A stretch of 64,000 nucleotides of DNA from contig CAWDVH010000004.1 of the NCBI GenBank assembly GCA_963805705.1, forward strand, positions 434,001-498,000, given 5' to 3'. Shown here in pieces: positions 8,894 through 18,490 of the stretch. Source of the stretch: CAWDVH01 sp963805705. GTDB taxonomy: Bacteria > Actinomycetota > Actinomycetes > Streptosporangiales > Streptosporangiaceae. Under the pieces are notes generated by a model. That model saw only the letters and a program-made list of their open reading frames with translations. It ran no database searches and was not told the origin of the DNA. Every line of letters begins with the position of its first letter. Position 1 is the stretch's first letter. The position numbers and the translations under genes were made by a program.

Positions 8894-8968
8894 CGCCTGC
8901 GCCCGCGCCGCCTGCGCCCGCAACGCCTGCGCCCGCAACGCCTGCGCCCGCAACGCCTGCGCCCGCGC
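8894..8968. repeat. 15-bp tandem repeat, five copies
   Basis: Five full copies of CGCCTGCGCCCGCAA, copies 1 and 5 ending GC instead of AA, followed by a partial sixth. The repeat fills much of the 271-bp gap between amine oxidase and lysA. Period 15 is a multiple of three but no credible gene covers it. Confidence 0.85.
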
Positions 8969-9115
8969 CGCCTGCCGCCTGCGCCGCTCTCGCGCGCGCT
9001 AGCCAGTGCGGTGCGGCTATGCTCACCGCCGGTGACGACGATGTCCCGCCCGTGCCGCCCGTCTCAGGCCGGCCGCCGTATCTTCTGGCCGGGCCGCTGA
9101 CCACCAGGGAGTGTC

Positions 9116-10507
9116 ATGAGTCGTGCCGCCCACCCGGCGGGACCGCGTCACGCGGACGTCCTGCCCGCAGATCACCCGCCGCCGCCGCCCGCGGACGCCA
9201 ACGCGCTTGACCCCGCCATCTGGCCGTACACCGCGCGCCGGGCCGGGGGCGCGCTGGTGCTCGGCGGGATGGACGTGCGCGACCTGGCCGACCAGTTCGG
9301 AACGCCGCTCTTCGCCTGTGATGAGGAGGACTTCCGCCAGCGGTGCCGCGATTTCTACCAGGCGTTCGGCTCGGATGCCGGGGTGTTCTACGCGGCCAAG
9401 GCGTTCTGCTGCCGGGCCGTGCTGCGCTGGGTGAGCGAGGAGGGCCTGGGCGTCGACGTCTGCACCGGCGGCGAGCTGGAGGTGGCCCTGGCGGCCGGAG
9501 TGCCGCCGCAGATGATCACGCTGCACGGCAGTAACAAGCTGCCCGCCGAGCTGGCCCGCGCGGTGGCCGCGGGCGTCGGGCACATCGTGCTGGACTCGAT
9601 CGAGGAGATCGGCCGCCTGGCCGCCATCGTCCGGCTCAGCTCGGCGCGGCGGCAGCCGGTCCTGGTGCGGGTCACCACGGGCGTCGAGGCCGCCACGCAT
9701 GAATTCGTGGCGACCGCGCATGACGACCAGAAGTTCGGCTTCTCGCTCGCCGCGGGCGCGGCCGACGAGGCGGTCCGGCGAGTGCTCGCCTCCCCGGAGC
9801 TGGAGCTCGCCGGGCTGCATTCGCATATCGGGTCGCAGATCTATGACACGGCCGGCTTCGAGGTGGCCGCGCACCGGATCCTCGGGCTGGCGGTCAGGAT
9901 CCGCGACGAGCACCGGATCCAGCTGGCCGAGCTCGATCTCGGCGGCGGCTTCGGCATCGCCTACACCGCCGGGGACGATCCCGCCGACATCGGCGCGATC
10001 GCCAAGAGCCTGCGCGACATCGTGGCCGCCGAATGCCGCGCCGCTGGCCTGGCCCTGCCGCGGCTGACGGTCGAGCCGGGCCGGGCGATCGCCGGGCCGG
10101 GCACGATCACGCTCTATGCGGTCGGCACGGTCAAGGACGTCGACGGCCTGCGCACCTACGTCAGCGTGGACGGCGGGATGAGCGACAACATCCGCACCGC
10201 CCTGTACGACGCCGAGTACACCTGCGTGCTCGCCTCGCGGGAGTCCGACGCCCGGCTCATGCTGTGCCGGATCGTCGGCCGGCACTGCGAGACCGGCGAC
10301 ATCGTGGTCCGCGACGCCTACCTGCCCGCCGACCTGGTTCCCGGTGACCTGATCGCGGTGGCGGCCACCGGCGCCTACTGCCGGTCGATGGCCAGCAACT
10401 ACAACCATGTCGGGCGGCCGCCGGTGGTGGCCGTCCGCGACGGCTCGGCCAGGGTGCTGCTGCGCAGGGAATCCATCGAGGACCTGCTCAGCCTGGATGT
10501 GGGCTGA
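9116..10507 (+). CDS. lysA: Diaminopimelate decarboxylase
   Basis: 463 residues. Converts meso-diaminopimelate to lysine, the last lysine step. The PLP lysine is in YAAKAF (about residue 95), the family HSHIGSQI and GGGFGIAY motifs follow, then EPGRAI and CETGD (active-site Cys). The N-terminal HPAGPRHADVLP stretch is characteristic of actinobacterial LysA, supporting ATG 9116. No other lysine genes adjoin it; hisG follows 124 bp downstream. The gap before the gene contains a -10-like TATGCT at 9018-9023 but no clear -35. Confidence 0.95.
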   Translation: MSRAAHPAGPRHADVLPADHPPPPPADANALDPAIWPYTARRAGGALVLGGMDVRDLADQFGTPLFACDEEDFRQRCRDFYQAFGSDAGVFYAAKAFCCRAVLRWVSEEGLGVDVCTGGELEVALAAGVPPQMITLHGSNKLPAELARAVAAGVGHIVLDSIEEIGRLAAIVRLSSARRQPVLVRVTTGVEAATHEFVATAHDDQKFGFSLAAGAADEAVRRVLASPELELAGLHSHIGSQIYDTAGFEVAAHRILGLAVRIRDEHRIQLAELDLGGGFGIAYTAGDDPADIGAIAKSLRDIVAAECRAAGLALPRLTVEPGRAIAGPGTITLYAVGTVKDVDGLRTYVSVDGGMSDNIRTALYDAEYTCVLASRESDARLMLCRIVGRHCETGDIVVRDAYLPADLVPGDLIAVAATGAYCRSMASNYNHVGRPPVVAVRDGSARVLLRRESIEDLLSLDVG

Positions 10508-10649
10508 GGCCGCGGGCCGCGGGACCAGTGACCGCCGGACGAGCGGCCGCCGGGGCGAACGGTCGGCCAGAAAGCCATGCGACGGTGAGCGGGCCGGGCG
10601 GCTAGAGTCGGCCGGGGAATTTCCGTTCTGAATGAAAGGTCATTTAGCC

Positions 10650-11525
10650 TTGCTGTCCCTGGTCCTGCCCAAGGGCTCGCTGGAGCGCGCGACCCTAGAG
10701 CTCTTTGACGCCGCTGACCTGACCGTCCGCCGCTCGTCCGATCGCGACTATCACGCGCGGATTGACGACCCGCGGATCGAGCGGGTCCGGTTCCTGCGCC
10801 CGCAGGAGATCCCGTCCTACATCGAGCAGGGGCTGTTCGATTTCGGGATCACCGGCCGGGACTGGATCGCCGAGACCGGCGCCGACGTGACCTCGCTGGG
10901 CGAGCTGCAGTACTCCAAGGCGACCTCCGATCCGGTGCGGGTGGTACTGGCCGTGCCGGCGGCAGCGCCGTGGGCGAGCGCCGCTGACCTTCCCGAGGGA
11001 GTGCGGATCTCGACCGAGTTCCCCGCGCTCACCCGCCAGTACCTGGACGCGGCCGGGGTCAAGGCGGTCGTGATCCCGTCCTACGGCGCCACCGAGGCCA
11101 AGGTTCCGGACATCGTGGACGCCATAGTGGATCTCACCGAGACCGGGTCGTCGCTGCGCAAGAACGGCCTGCGGATCCTGGACACCCTGCTGACCAGCTA
11201 TACCGAGCTGGTCGCCAATCCGGCCGCCTACGCCGAGCCGGACAAGCGCGCCGCCATGGAGGACGTGGCCCTGCTGCTGCGCGGCGCGATCATGGCCCGC
11301 GGCAACGTGCTGCTCAAGCTGAACGTCTCCGCGGGCGAGCTGACCGCGGTGACCGCAATGCTGCCGGCCATGTCCTCGCCCACGGTCACCTCCCTGGCCC
11401 GCGGCGACATGAACGCGGTCGAGGCCGTGGTACCCAAGCGCGGCGTCAACACGCTGATCCCGGCGCTCAAGGCGGCCGGGGCGCGCGACATCCTGGAGAT
11501 CCCGATCTCCAAGATCGTCGAATAG
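10650..11525 (+). CDS. hisG: ATP phosphoribosyltransferase, long form (HisG)
   Basis: First, committed step of histidine synthesis: ATP + PRPP to phosphoribosyl-ATP, allosterically inhibited by histidine. The N-terminus LSLVLPKGSLERATLELF and DFGITGRDWI, then the TGSSLRKNGL phosphate-binding loop, identify the enzyme. About 290 residues with a C-terminal regulatory ACT-like domain (KLNVSAGELTAVTAMLP on), so it needs no HisZ. I prefer the TTG at 10650: it gives the usual N-terminus and has GAAAGG upstream, while the ATG at 10632 has no ribosome site. hisE, often beside hisG, is absent, and the other his genes lie 11 kb away. Confidence 0.93.
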   Translation: MLSLVLPKGSLERATLELFDAADLTVRRSSDRDYHARIDDPRIERVRFLRPQEIPSYIEQGLFDFGITGRDWIAETGADVTSLGELQYSKATSDPVRVVLAVPAAAPWASAADLPEGVRISTEFPALTRQYLDAAGVKAVVIPSYGATEAKVPDIVDAIVDLTETGSSLRKNGLRILDTLLTSYTELVANPAAYAEPDKRAAMEDVALLLRGAIMARGNVLLKLNVSAGELTAVTAMLPAMSSPTVTSLARGDMNAVEAVVPKRGVNTLIPALKAAGARDILEIPISKIVE

Positions 11526-11701
11526 CCCGTCCGCGAGTGCTGCGGGTTACCGCAAAGGACGCTGCGGATTATCGCCGGCGATAGAGCGCGTCCCGCCGCA
11601 TTCTGATTTCACTGGGGTTAACGTACGGTGCACTGCGGTATAAATCGTGCTGCCGGGACTATTGACGTCCCAGTCTGGCGGGAGCAAGCTAGGTCCAATT
11701 C

Positions 11702-11715
11702 TGGAACCGCTTCCA
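11702..11715. promoter_or_regulatory. LacI-family operator upstream of the LacI gene
   Basis: TGGAACCGCTTCCA, a 14-bp near-palindrome with perfect TGGAA/TTCCA arms and a central CG, the usual LacI/GalR operator form. It lies 13 nt before the regulator's ATG and just downstream of possible promoter elements (TTGACG 11662-11667; TATAAA 11639-11644), which fits autorepression. The rest of 11526-11701 holds nothing else clear. Confidence 0.6.
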
Positions 11716-11728
11716 TTCGAGAGGCGCT

Positions 11729-12937
11729 ATGCGGGCTTCGGGTCGGGCGACCATCAACGACGTGGCCGCAGCGTCTGGCGTAGGCGTTGGCACCGTGTCA
11801 AGGGTCATCAACGGTGCGGCGAACGTGCGCGAGGCGACCCGGCAGACGGTACTGCGGGTGATCGAGCAGCTCGGGTACCGGCCCAGCCACCTGGCCGCCT
11901 CGCTCTCGCGCGGGACACCGAGGACCGTCGCCATCGTGGTCCCCCACCTGACCCGGCCGTCCACTGTCGAGCGGCTGGCCGGCGCGCTGGCCGTGCTGAA
12001 CGGGCAGGGTTACGACACGATGGTGTGCAACGTGGAGACCCCGGCGCAGCGGGATCACTTCCTGGCCATGCTGACGGCCAGGGACCGCGCCGACGGCGTG
12101 ATCGTCATGTCCGTGCAGCTGGGCCGCAAGCAGCTGGCCGCCTTCCGGCGGGCCGGGGTCCCGCTGGCCACGGTCGACGTCAGCGCGCCGGGCATCCCGC
12201 AGACGGTGACCGACGACATCGCGGGCGGCCGGCTGGCGATCGCTCACCTGCTGGCGCTCGGCCACCGGCGGATCGCGTTCGTCGGGGACAGCGCCGCGCG
12301 GGGCGACGTCAGCCTGGGCTTCAGCTCGACGCGGCGCCGTCTGGAGGGCTACCGGCGCGAGCTCGGGGCCGCGGCCGCCGATCTCGCGCCTGAGCTGGTG
12401 CGCCTCGGCCCGCACGGGTCGGCCGAGGCGGCCAATCTGGCCGCCCAGCTGCTGGCCCTGCCCGAGCCGCCGACCGCGATCTTCGCCGCGTCGGACACTC
12501 AGGCGATGGGGGTGCTGTCGGCGGCCGACCAAGCGGGCTTCAGCGTGCCTGGCGCCCTGTCGGTGGTCGGCTTCGATGACGTCCAGACGGCGGCCCTGGT
12601 CGGGCTCAGTACCGTGCGCCAGCCGCTGCGGCTCAGCGGGGCCGAGGCGGCTCGCCGACTCTGCACGCTGATGAGCGGAGAGCAGGTCAGGCCGCTGCGG
12701 CAGACGCTGACGCTGAGCGTCGTGCCGCGGGCCAGCTCGGCCCGGCTGCTGGCGGGCTCAGCCGGGAGCGGCGATGCGGACCTGCTGACCGTGGCCGCGG
12801 AGCCGCGCTCCCGGCCACGCGACCACACCAGGCCGTGGTCACCGCGGCCACATGCCGATGCCAGGCCCGGCGGCCGGACCGTCGGGCGGACGGACGGATC
12901 GCGGTCGGACGGGCCGCGGACGGACGGATCACTGTGA
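11729..12937 (+). CDS. LacI/GalR family transcriptional regulator of the sugar importer
   Basis: 402 residues. N-terminal HTH (about residues 8-27) reads TINDVAAASGVGVGTVSRV, followed by the hinge helix HLAASLSRG. The sugar-binding periplasmic-protein-like domain runs to about residue 340 with AIFAASDTQAMGVL and VVGFDDVQTAALV typical of the family. The last 60 residues are low-complexity. GAGAGG precedes ATG 11729. It directly precedes the ABC importer operon on the same strand, so it most likely represses that operon and itself when the sugar is absent; the inducer may be an alpha-glucoside given the GH13 gene nearby. Confidence 0.9.
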   Translation: MRASGRATINDVAAASGVGVGTVSRVINGAANVREATRQTVLRVIEQLGYRPSHLAASLSRGTPRTVAIVVPHLTRPSTVERLAGALAVLNGQGYDTMVCNVETPAQRDHFLAMLTARDRADGVIVMSVQLGRKQLAAFRRAGVPLATVDVSAPGIPQTVTDDIAGGRLAIAHLLALGHRRIAFVGDSAARGDVSLGFSSTRRRLEGYRRELGAAAADLAPELVRLGPHGSAEAANLAAQLLALPEPPTAIFAASDTQAMGVLSAADQAGFSVPGALSVVGFDDVQTAALVGLSTVRQPLRLSGAEAARRLCTLMSGEQVRPLRQTLTLSVVPRASSARLLAGSAGSGDADLLTVAAEPRSRPRDHTRPWSPRPHADARPGGRTVGRTDGSRSDGPRTDGSL

Positions 12938-13082
12938 TGGGCGGCGCGGAAATTGGATCTTCGCACCGCGTTAGCCGACCAAGATCGCGGGTACTCACCC
13001 GCAGACTGGAGCGCCCGCGGCCGGGTGCGGGCCCTGACGGCCCTGGCCCGGCGGAACCGCTCCTACACCCTGCTGGAGGAAC

Positions 13083-14411
13083 ATGATGAATGTCAGGCGC
13101 CGCCAGATAAGGTCCCCGCGCGCGGCCGGGGCCCGGACGGGACCGCCGATCCGGCGGACTGTCGCGCTGCTGGGAATCAGCGTGCTCGCGGCATCAGCGC
13201 TGGCCGCCTGCGGTTCGAGCAGTTCGAGCGGCAGCGGCCCGGTCACGCTGAGCTTCTACCAGTATCCCGATGTTTCCGGTGCCACCCAGGCCGCCGTCAA
13301 ATCCTGCACCGACCAGAGCCACGGCAAGTACACCATTTCCTACCAGCTGCTGCCCACGGGGTCGGACGGCCAGCGGCAGCAGCTCGCCCGGCGGCTGGCC
13401 GCCGGGGATACCACGCTGGATATCCTCAGCCTCGACGTGACCTGGGAGGCCGAGTTCGCCGAGGCCGGCTGGATCGAGCCCTGGACCGGCGCCAACAGGC
13501 AGCAGGCGGAGGCCGACACGCTCAAGTCCATGGTCGGCACCGCGATCTGGAAGGGCAAGCTGTACGCCGCGCCCGACACCACTAATACCCAGCTCCTCTG
13601 GTACAACTCCGCCCTGGTCCCGAAACCGCCCGCCACCTGGGACGAGATGATCAATGACGCGATACAGCTGAAGAAGGAAGGCAAGCCGCACCTGATCGAG
13701 ATTCAGGGCGCGCAGTACGAGGGCGGTACCGTCTGGTTCAATACCATGCTGGCCAGCGCCGGCGGCTCCGTACTGACCCCGGACGCTGCGCACGTATCAC
13801 TCGGCCCGCCCGCGGTGACGGCCCTGGCCATGATGCACAAGCTCGCGACGTCCGTGGCGGCGGACCCGTCACTGGATGTGCAGATGGAGAACGACAACCG
13901 GCTGGCTATGGAGGCGGGCACGGCGGCCTTCCAGCTGAACTACCCGTTCGTCTATCCGTCGATGAAGGCCGACAACCCGAAGCTGTTCAAGACCTTCAAG
14001 TGGGCGCCCTATCCGGAAACGGTCGCCGGTAAGCCCTCCCACGTGACGATCGGCGGCCAGGACATCGCGGTCAGCGCGTTCTCGCAGCACAAGGCCCTGG
14101 CCTTCCAGGCGGCCCTGTGCCTGCGGGACAAGGCCAACCAGCTCAAGACCGCGATTGTCGGCGGGCAGCCGCCGTCGATTGTCAGCCTGTACAGCGATCC
14201 GAAGCTGTTCCCCGATTACCCGTTCCATGCCGACATCCTCAAGAGCCTCGAGACGGCCAGCATCAGGCCGAAGACGCCGCTCTACCAGATCCTGTCCATC
14301 GACATCTCCCACCTGGTGTCGCCGGCGGCCGGGATCAGCCCGGTGGCCACCGAGAAGAAGATGGTCAGCCAGCTCAATGACGGCCTGCAGGCGAAGGGCC
14401 TGATCCCGTGA
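13083..14411 (+). CDS. ABC sugar transporter, solute-binding lipoprotein
   Basis: 442 residues. A long basic N-terminus and hydrophobic segment end in the lipobox ALAAC (Cys about residue 43), so it should be lipid-anchored outside the membrane. The mature part has family-1 solute-binding features (ILSLDVTWEAEFAEAGW, GKLYAAPDTTNTQLLWYN). It captures the sugar and hands it to the two permeases that follow. GGAGG lies just before ATG 13083. Gene order lipoprotein-permease-permease-ATPase is that of the trehalose importer LpqY-SugABC; trehalose, maltose or a related alpha-glucoside is inferred, not shown. Confidence 0.9.
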   Translation: MMNVRRRQIRSPRAAGARTGPPIRRTVALLGISVLAASALAACGSSSSSGSGPVTLSFYQYPDVSGATQAAVKSCTDQSHGKYTISYQLLPTGSDGQRQQLARRLAAGDTTLDILSLDVTWEAEFAEAGWIEPWTGANRQQAEADTLKSMVGTAIWKGKLYAAPDTTNTQLLWYNSALVPKPPATWDEMINDAIQLKKEGKPHLIEIQGAQYEGGTVWFNTMLASAGGSVLTPDAAHVSLGPPAVTALAMMHKLATSVAADPSLDVQMENDNRLAMEAGTAAFQLNYPFVYPSMKADNPKLFKTFKWAPYPETVAGKPSHVTIGGQDIAVSAFSQHKALAFQAALCLRDKANQLKTAIVGGQPPSIVSLYSDPKLFPDYPFHADILKSLETASIRPKTPLYQILSIDISHLVSPAAGISPVATEKKMVSQLNDGLQAKGLIP

Positions 14412-14460
14412 CGCGCCGCGCCGCAGGGAGCAGCCCGGCCGCCAGGAAAGGAAGGGGCCG

Positions 14461-15405
14461 ATGAGTACCACCACCCAGACCACTGCCGTCGGCGCGCCCG
14501 GCGAGGCGCCGGTCAGTCACAAGCGCCAGCTGTCGGAGGGCGCCAGGGCGGAGCGCAGGCTCGGCTGGATGCTCTGCGCGCCGGCGGTCATCGTCATGGT
14601 CGCCGTCACCGCCTACCCGATCTGCTATGCCGTCTACCTGTCCTTCCAGCGTGACAACCTGGCCTTCCCCAACGATGTGAAGTTCATCGGCCTGGCCAAT
14701 TACGGGGCCGTGCTGACCTCGCCGTACTGGTGGCAGGCGTTCAAGGTGACGATAATTATCACCGTTATCTCGGTGGCCTTCGAGCTGGTGCTCGGCATGC
14801 TGCTGGCGCTGCTCATGCACCGGACCCTGTTCGGCCGCGGCACCGTCCGCACCACCGCGCTGATCCCGTACGGGATCGTGACCGTGGCCGCGGCCGCGGG
14901 CTGGCAGTACGCGTGGACGCCGAGTCAGGGCTACCTGTCCGCGCTGTTCAACAACAGCGCGCCGCTGAGCCACACCTACACGGCCCTGGCCGTCATCATC
15001 CTGGCCGAGATCTGGAAGACCACGCCGTTCATGGCCCTGCTGCTGCTCGCCGGGCTGGCCCTGGTGCCGGAGGACCTGCAGAAGGCGGCCAAGGTGGACG
15101 GGGCGACCGCGTGGCAGCGGTTCACCAAGATCACGCTGCCGCTGATGAAGCCGGCCATCCTGGTCGCGCTGCTGTTCAGGACGCTGGACGCGTTCCGGAT
15201 CTTCGACAACATCTACATCCTGACCGCGGGCGGCAACAGCACCGGCTCGGTCTCGATCCTGGGCTACGACAACCTGTTCAATGCGCTGAACCTCGGCGTC
15301 GGATCGGCGATCTCCATCCTGATCTTCATCTGCGTGGCGATCATCGCATTCATATTCATCAAGGGCTTTGGCACCTCAGCCCCTGGCGCGGACCTGCTGA
15401 AGTGA
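14461..15405 (+). CDS. ABC sugar transporter permease, MalF/SugA type
   Basis: 314 residues, six membrane segments. Carries the EAA-loop signature as KAAKVDGATAWQRFTKITLP, the contact for the ATPase, about 100 residues from the end. A 35-residue hydrophilic N-terminal tail is normal for the MalF side of such pairs. AGGAAAGG precedes ATG 14461. It forms the pore with the next gene, which starts 8 nt after it. Confidence 0.92.
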   Translation: MSTTTQTTAVGAPGEAPVSHKRQLSEGARAERRLGWMLCAPAVIVMVAVTAYPICYAVYLSFQRDNLAFPNDVKFIGLANYGAVLTSPYWWQAFKVTIIITVISVAFELVLGMLLALLMHRTLFGRGTVRTTALIPYGIVTVAAAAGWQYAWTPSQGYLSALFNNSAPLSHTYTALAVIILAEIWKTTPFMALLLLAGLALVPEDLQKAAKVDGATAWQRFTKITLPLMKPAILVALLFRTLDAFRIFDNIYILTAGGNSTGSVSILGYDNLFNALNLGVGSAISILIFICVAIIAFIFIKGFGTSAPGADLLK

Positions 15406-15412
15406 GGCACTG

Positions 15413-16252
15413 ATGGCTACTGTTGCAACTACCGGCCGGCAGAAGCTCGGCTGGGGGTCGGCGAACACGCTCGCCATAGCGCTGACCCTGATCCCCGTTC
15501 TCTGGATCGCGTCGCTGTCCTTCAAGACGCCCGCCGCGATCACCGACCCCAGCTTCGTGCCCAAGCAGTGGACCTGGTCGAACTACACCGGGATCCTGAA
15601 GACCTCGCAGTTCATCCGGCCGCTGGTCAACTCGATCGGGATCGGCCTGATCTCGACGATCATCGCGGTGCTGCTGGCCTCGATGGCGGCGTACGCGGTA
15701 GCCAGGCTGGCCTTCCCCGGCAAGCAGGTGCTCATCGGCATGGCGCTGCTGATCGCCTTGTTCCCGGCGATCTCCCTGGTGACCCCGCTGTTCAGCATCG
15801 AGCGGTCGCTCGGCCTGTTCAACACCTGGCCAGGGCTGATCATCCCGTACATCGCGTTCGGCCTGCCGCTGGGCATCTACATCCTGGCGGCCTTCTTCCG
15901 GGAGATCCCGTGGGAGCTGGAGAAGGCGGCCAAGATAGACGGCGCCACCCCGTTCCAGGCGTTTACGAAGGTCATCGCCCCGCTCGCGGCACCGGGCATG
16001 GTGACGACCGCGATCCTGGTGTTCCTCTTCTGCTGGAACGACTTCATCTTCGCGATCTCGTTCACCTCGACGATCAGCGCGCGGACCGCGCCGGCCGCGC
16101 TGGGCTTCTTCAGCGGCAGTTCCCAGTTCACGGCGCCGACCGGGCCGATCTCGGCCGCCGCCATCGTCATCACCATTCCGATCATCATCTTCGTGCTGTT
16201 CTTCCAGCGCCGGATCGTCGCTGGGCTGACATCAGGCGCGGTCAAGGGCTAG
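15413..16252 (+). CDS. ABC sugar transporter permease, MalG/SugB type
   Basis: 279 residues with six membrane segments and the EAA loop as KAAKIDGATPFQAFTKVIAP. It pairs with the MalF-type subunit upstream. The short gap to both neighbours indicates one mRNA. Confidence 0.92.
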   Translation: MATVATTGRQKLGWGSANTLAIALTLIPVLWIASLSFKTPAAITDPSFVPKQWTWSNYTGILKTSQFIRPLVNSIGIGLISTIIAVLLASMAAYAVARLAFPGKQVLIGMALLIALFPAISLVTPLFSIERSLGLFNTWPGLIIPYIAFGLPLGIYILAAFFREIPWELEKAAKIDGATPFQAFTKVIAPLAAPGMVTTAILVFLFCWNDFIFAISFTSTISARTAPAALGFFSGSSQFTAPTGPISAAAIVITIPIIIFVLFFQRRIVAGLTSGAVKG

Positions 16253-16281
16253 CGGACGTCTAGCGGAAGTAGGAGAAAACA

Positions 16282-17580
16282 GTGGCTGAGATCGTTCTGG
16301 ACCAGGTCACCAAGCGCTTCCCCGACGGAGCGCTGGCGGTCGACAAGATCAGCCTGGACATTGCCGACGGCGAGTTCGTCATCCTCGTCGGCCCGTCCGG
16401 CTGCGGTAAGTCCACCACGCTGAACATGATCGCCGGCCTGGAGGACATCACCGAGGGGGAACTGCGAATCGGCGGCAAGGTGGTGAACAACGCGGCGCCG
16501 AAGGACCGTGACATCGCCATGGTCTTCCAGAGCTACGCTCTCTATCCGCACATGACGGTCAGGGAGAACATGGGCTTCGCGCTCAAGCTGGCCAAGACGC
16601 CGCAGGCCACCATCGACGAGAAGGTCAATGAGGCGGCGCGGATCCTGGACCTGACCCAGCACCTGGAGCGCAGGCCGGCCAACCTGTCCGGCGGCCAGCG
16701 GCAGCGGGTCGCGATGGGCCGGGCGATCGTGCGTGACCCGGCCGCATTCCTGATGGACGAGCCGCTGTCCAACCTGGACGCCAAGCTGCGCGTGCAGACC
16801 CGCACCGAGGTGTCCAGGCTGCAGAAGCGGCTCGGGACGACCATGGTGTACGTCACGCACGACCAGACTGAGGCCATGACGCTGGGCGACCGGCTGGCCG
16901 TCATGCGCAGCGGCATCCTGCAGCAGGTCGGCTCGCCGCATGAGCTGTATGAGAACCCGCTGAATCTCTTCGTGGCCGGCTTCATCGGCTCGCCCGCGAT
17001 GAACTTCATGGCCGGCACGCTCGAGGAAGGCAGCCTGCGCACCAACATCGGCAGCCTTCCGCTGAACCCGCAGCTGAGGCAGGCCCTGGAGCGCGCGAAT
17101 TCGGGCCGCCAGGTCATCGTCGGCATCCGCCCCGAGAACTTCGAGGACGCGGCGCTGGTCAAGCCGGAACTGCGCGACCACGGAGTCACCTTCCGGGCCA
17201 CGATCGACGTGGTCGAGTCGATGGGGTCGGACGTCTTCGTCTACTTCACCCAGGACAGCGGCCTGTCCGCCACGACCGACCAGCTCGCGGACCTCGCCCA
17301 GGATTCCGGCAAGGGCGACATCGTCCCCGGTGACGAGACGGTGACCGCGCGGCTGGACGCGGCCACCCGGATCCGCGAGGGAGAGGAAGCCGAGCTGTGG
17401 GCCGACCTCCGGACGATGCACATCTTCGATCCGGACAGCGGCAAGAACCTGTCGCTCGACGCCCGGCCCGAGGCGACCACGGGGTCTGCACCGTCCGCGG
17501 CGCCTGCGGCGGCGCCAGAATCGGCGGCGACGGGATCAGCGGCGTCGGCAGAACCAGCGGCGGGATCGACGGCTCCCTGA
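16282..17580 (+). CDS. ABC sugar transporter ATPase, MsiK/UgpC/SugC type
   Basis: 432 residues. Walker A GPSGCGKSTT, signature LSGGQRQRVAMGRAIV, Walker B AFLMDEPLSNLDA and the H-loop THD are intact, followed by a TOBE/OB regulatory domain (about residues 240-370) as in sugar importers. It powers the importer encoded just upstream. The last 40 residues are an Ala/Ser/Pro-rich tail not seen in most relatives. AGGAG precedes GTG 16282. In many actinobacteria one MsiK serves several importers; here the ATPase is in the operon itself. Confidence 0.93.
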   Translation: MAEIVLDQVTKRFPDGALAVDKISLDIADGEFVILVGPSGCGKSTTLNMIAGLEDITEGELRIGGKVVNNAAPKDRDIAMVFQSYALYPHMTVRENMGFALKLAKTPQATIDEKVNEAARILDLTQHLERRPANLSGGQRQRVAMGRAIVRDPAAFLMDEPLSNLDAKLRVQTRTEVSRLQKRLGTTMVYVTHDQTEAMTLGDRLAVMRSGILQQVGSPHELYENPLNLFVAGFIGSPAMNFMAGTLEEGSLRTNIGSLPLNPQLRQALERANSGRQVIVGIRPENFEDAALVKPELRDHGVTFRATIDVVESMGSDVFVYFTQDSGLSATTDQLADLAQDSGKGDIVPGDETVTARLDAATRIREGEEAELWADLRTMHIFDPDSGKNLSLDARPEATTGSAPSAAPAAAPESAATGSAASAEPAAGSTAP

Positions 17581-17593
17581 CCGACAAGTCCCT

Positions 17594-17620
17594 GGCCGGC
17601 CGGTCTCTGACCGGTCGGCC
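17594..17620. terminator. Hairpin terminator after the sugar importer operon
   Basis: GGCCGGCCGGTC (17594-17605), a 3-nt TCT loop and GACCGGTCGGCC (17609-17620); 11 of 12 pairs plus one G-U wobble. Lies between convergent genes. Two 15-bp repeats (17625-17639, 17640-17654) follow, the second covering the stop codon of the next minus-strand gene. Confidence 0.6.
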
Positions 17621-17647
17621 ACGGACGGGCAGCTACCTGACGGGCAG

Positions 17648-18490
17648 TTACCTGACCTCGCGGCGAAGGCGCTCGATGATCTCATCGCTCCATTCGTGAG
17701 TGCGGATGAGGCGGTACCGCTCGCGGGCCACTCGCTGGTAGGCCTCGGCGTCGGTGCCCGAGCCGATCAGGTCGGCCGCGTGCAGCATGCGCACGACCGG
17801 CGTGAACTCCTCGGCGAACCAGCGCCGCGCGGTCTGCTCGCGGTCAATGAAGTGCGCCTCGGCCTGCATGTACCTGAACCCCCAGGCCTCGACGCTCTCG
17901 CTCAGTTCGGCGTACGCCCATGGGTCGCTGAACGTGATCTTGCTGTAGGCCGCGGGCGGCAGCGGCACCCGGGCGCGGAAGATGCGCTCGTGGCTCTTCA
18001 TCACCAGGTCGGCGCGACTGCGGATGCCGCTCGCGGGCACGATGGTCCTGACCTCGGTGACGTAGGCGTCGATGACCGACAGGCCGTTGACGATGGCGAT
18101 CGACACCCGATGATGGCCGTCCTTGACGAAGTGCATGTCGCCCACCCGGTAGACATCGATCGGGGGGATGGGCTCGCCGCGCCGCTGGGCCAGCGCGAGC
18201 CGCTCCCACCGCTCCCTGACCCGGCCGGAGGTCGGGCGGAACCGGCGGTCGAAGTCGCGGCGGGAGTCAACGGTGCCGACGATCGTGTCCAGCCGGATCG
18301 TCTGCAGCCCGGCCGACCGCTCCCCCTGCATGCCGAGGGCGGCGATGACCTCGTCGAAAGGCAGGATCAGGTTGACGTCGTCCGGCCCCCTGCGCAGCCG
18401 GTGCGCGAGGCTGGACAAGATCTGCCGGCGCCGGGCGCGCAGGAAGTCGTTCTCGACGTCGGAGCGGGGAAAGCCGGTCTCAGCGGGCAT
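17648..18490 (-). CDS. ParB/sulfiredoxin-fold protein of unknown function
   Basis: 280 residues. The central part has PIDVYRVGDMHFVKDGHHRV, the ParB/Srx-superfamily core with a DGHHR motif (around residues 148-152). No ParB helix-turn-helix or CTPase motif pattern is evident and there is no parA, so it is not a segregation ParB. Superfamily members include nucleases, serine kinases such as SbnI/SerK and phosphotransferases, so an enzymatic role is possible. Start ATG 18490 has AGGGA upstream and overlaps the 3' end of the metallophosphoesterase gene by 11 nt, implying translational coupling. C-terminal half is helical, with no recognised domain. Confidence 0.6.
   Translation of the reverse strand: MPAETGFPRSDVENDFLRARRRQILSSLAHRLRRGPDDVNLILPFDEVIAALGMQGERSAGLQTIRLDTIVGTVDSRRDFDRRFRPTSGRVRERWERLALAQRRGEPIPPIDVYRVGDMHFVKDGHHRVSIAIVNGLSVIDAYVTEVRTIVPASGIRSRADLVMKSHERIFRARVPLPPAAYSKITFSDPWAYAELSESVEAWGFRYMQAEAHFIDREQTARRWFAEEFTPVVRMLHAADLIGSGTDAEAYQRVARERYRLIRTHEWSDEIIERLRREVR

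Noticed and set aside
8894..8968. Coding repeat protein (AGVAG units) on the minus strand
   Set aside because: Only a simple repeat in an intergenic gap; no ribosome site or partner domain.
11625..11700. TTGACG at 11662 as a certain LacI promoter
   Set aside because: No -10 at 16-18 nt is convincing (AAGCTA at best); recorded only as possible.
17648..18490. Chromosome-partition ParB
   Set aside because: No parA, no HTH, and no parS-like sites seen; only the ParB/Srx core is shared.
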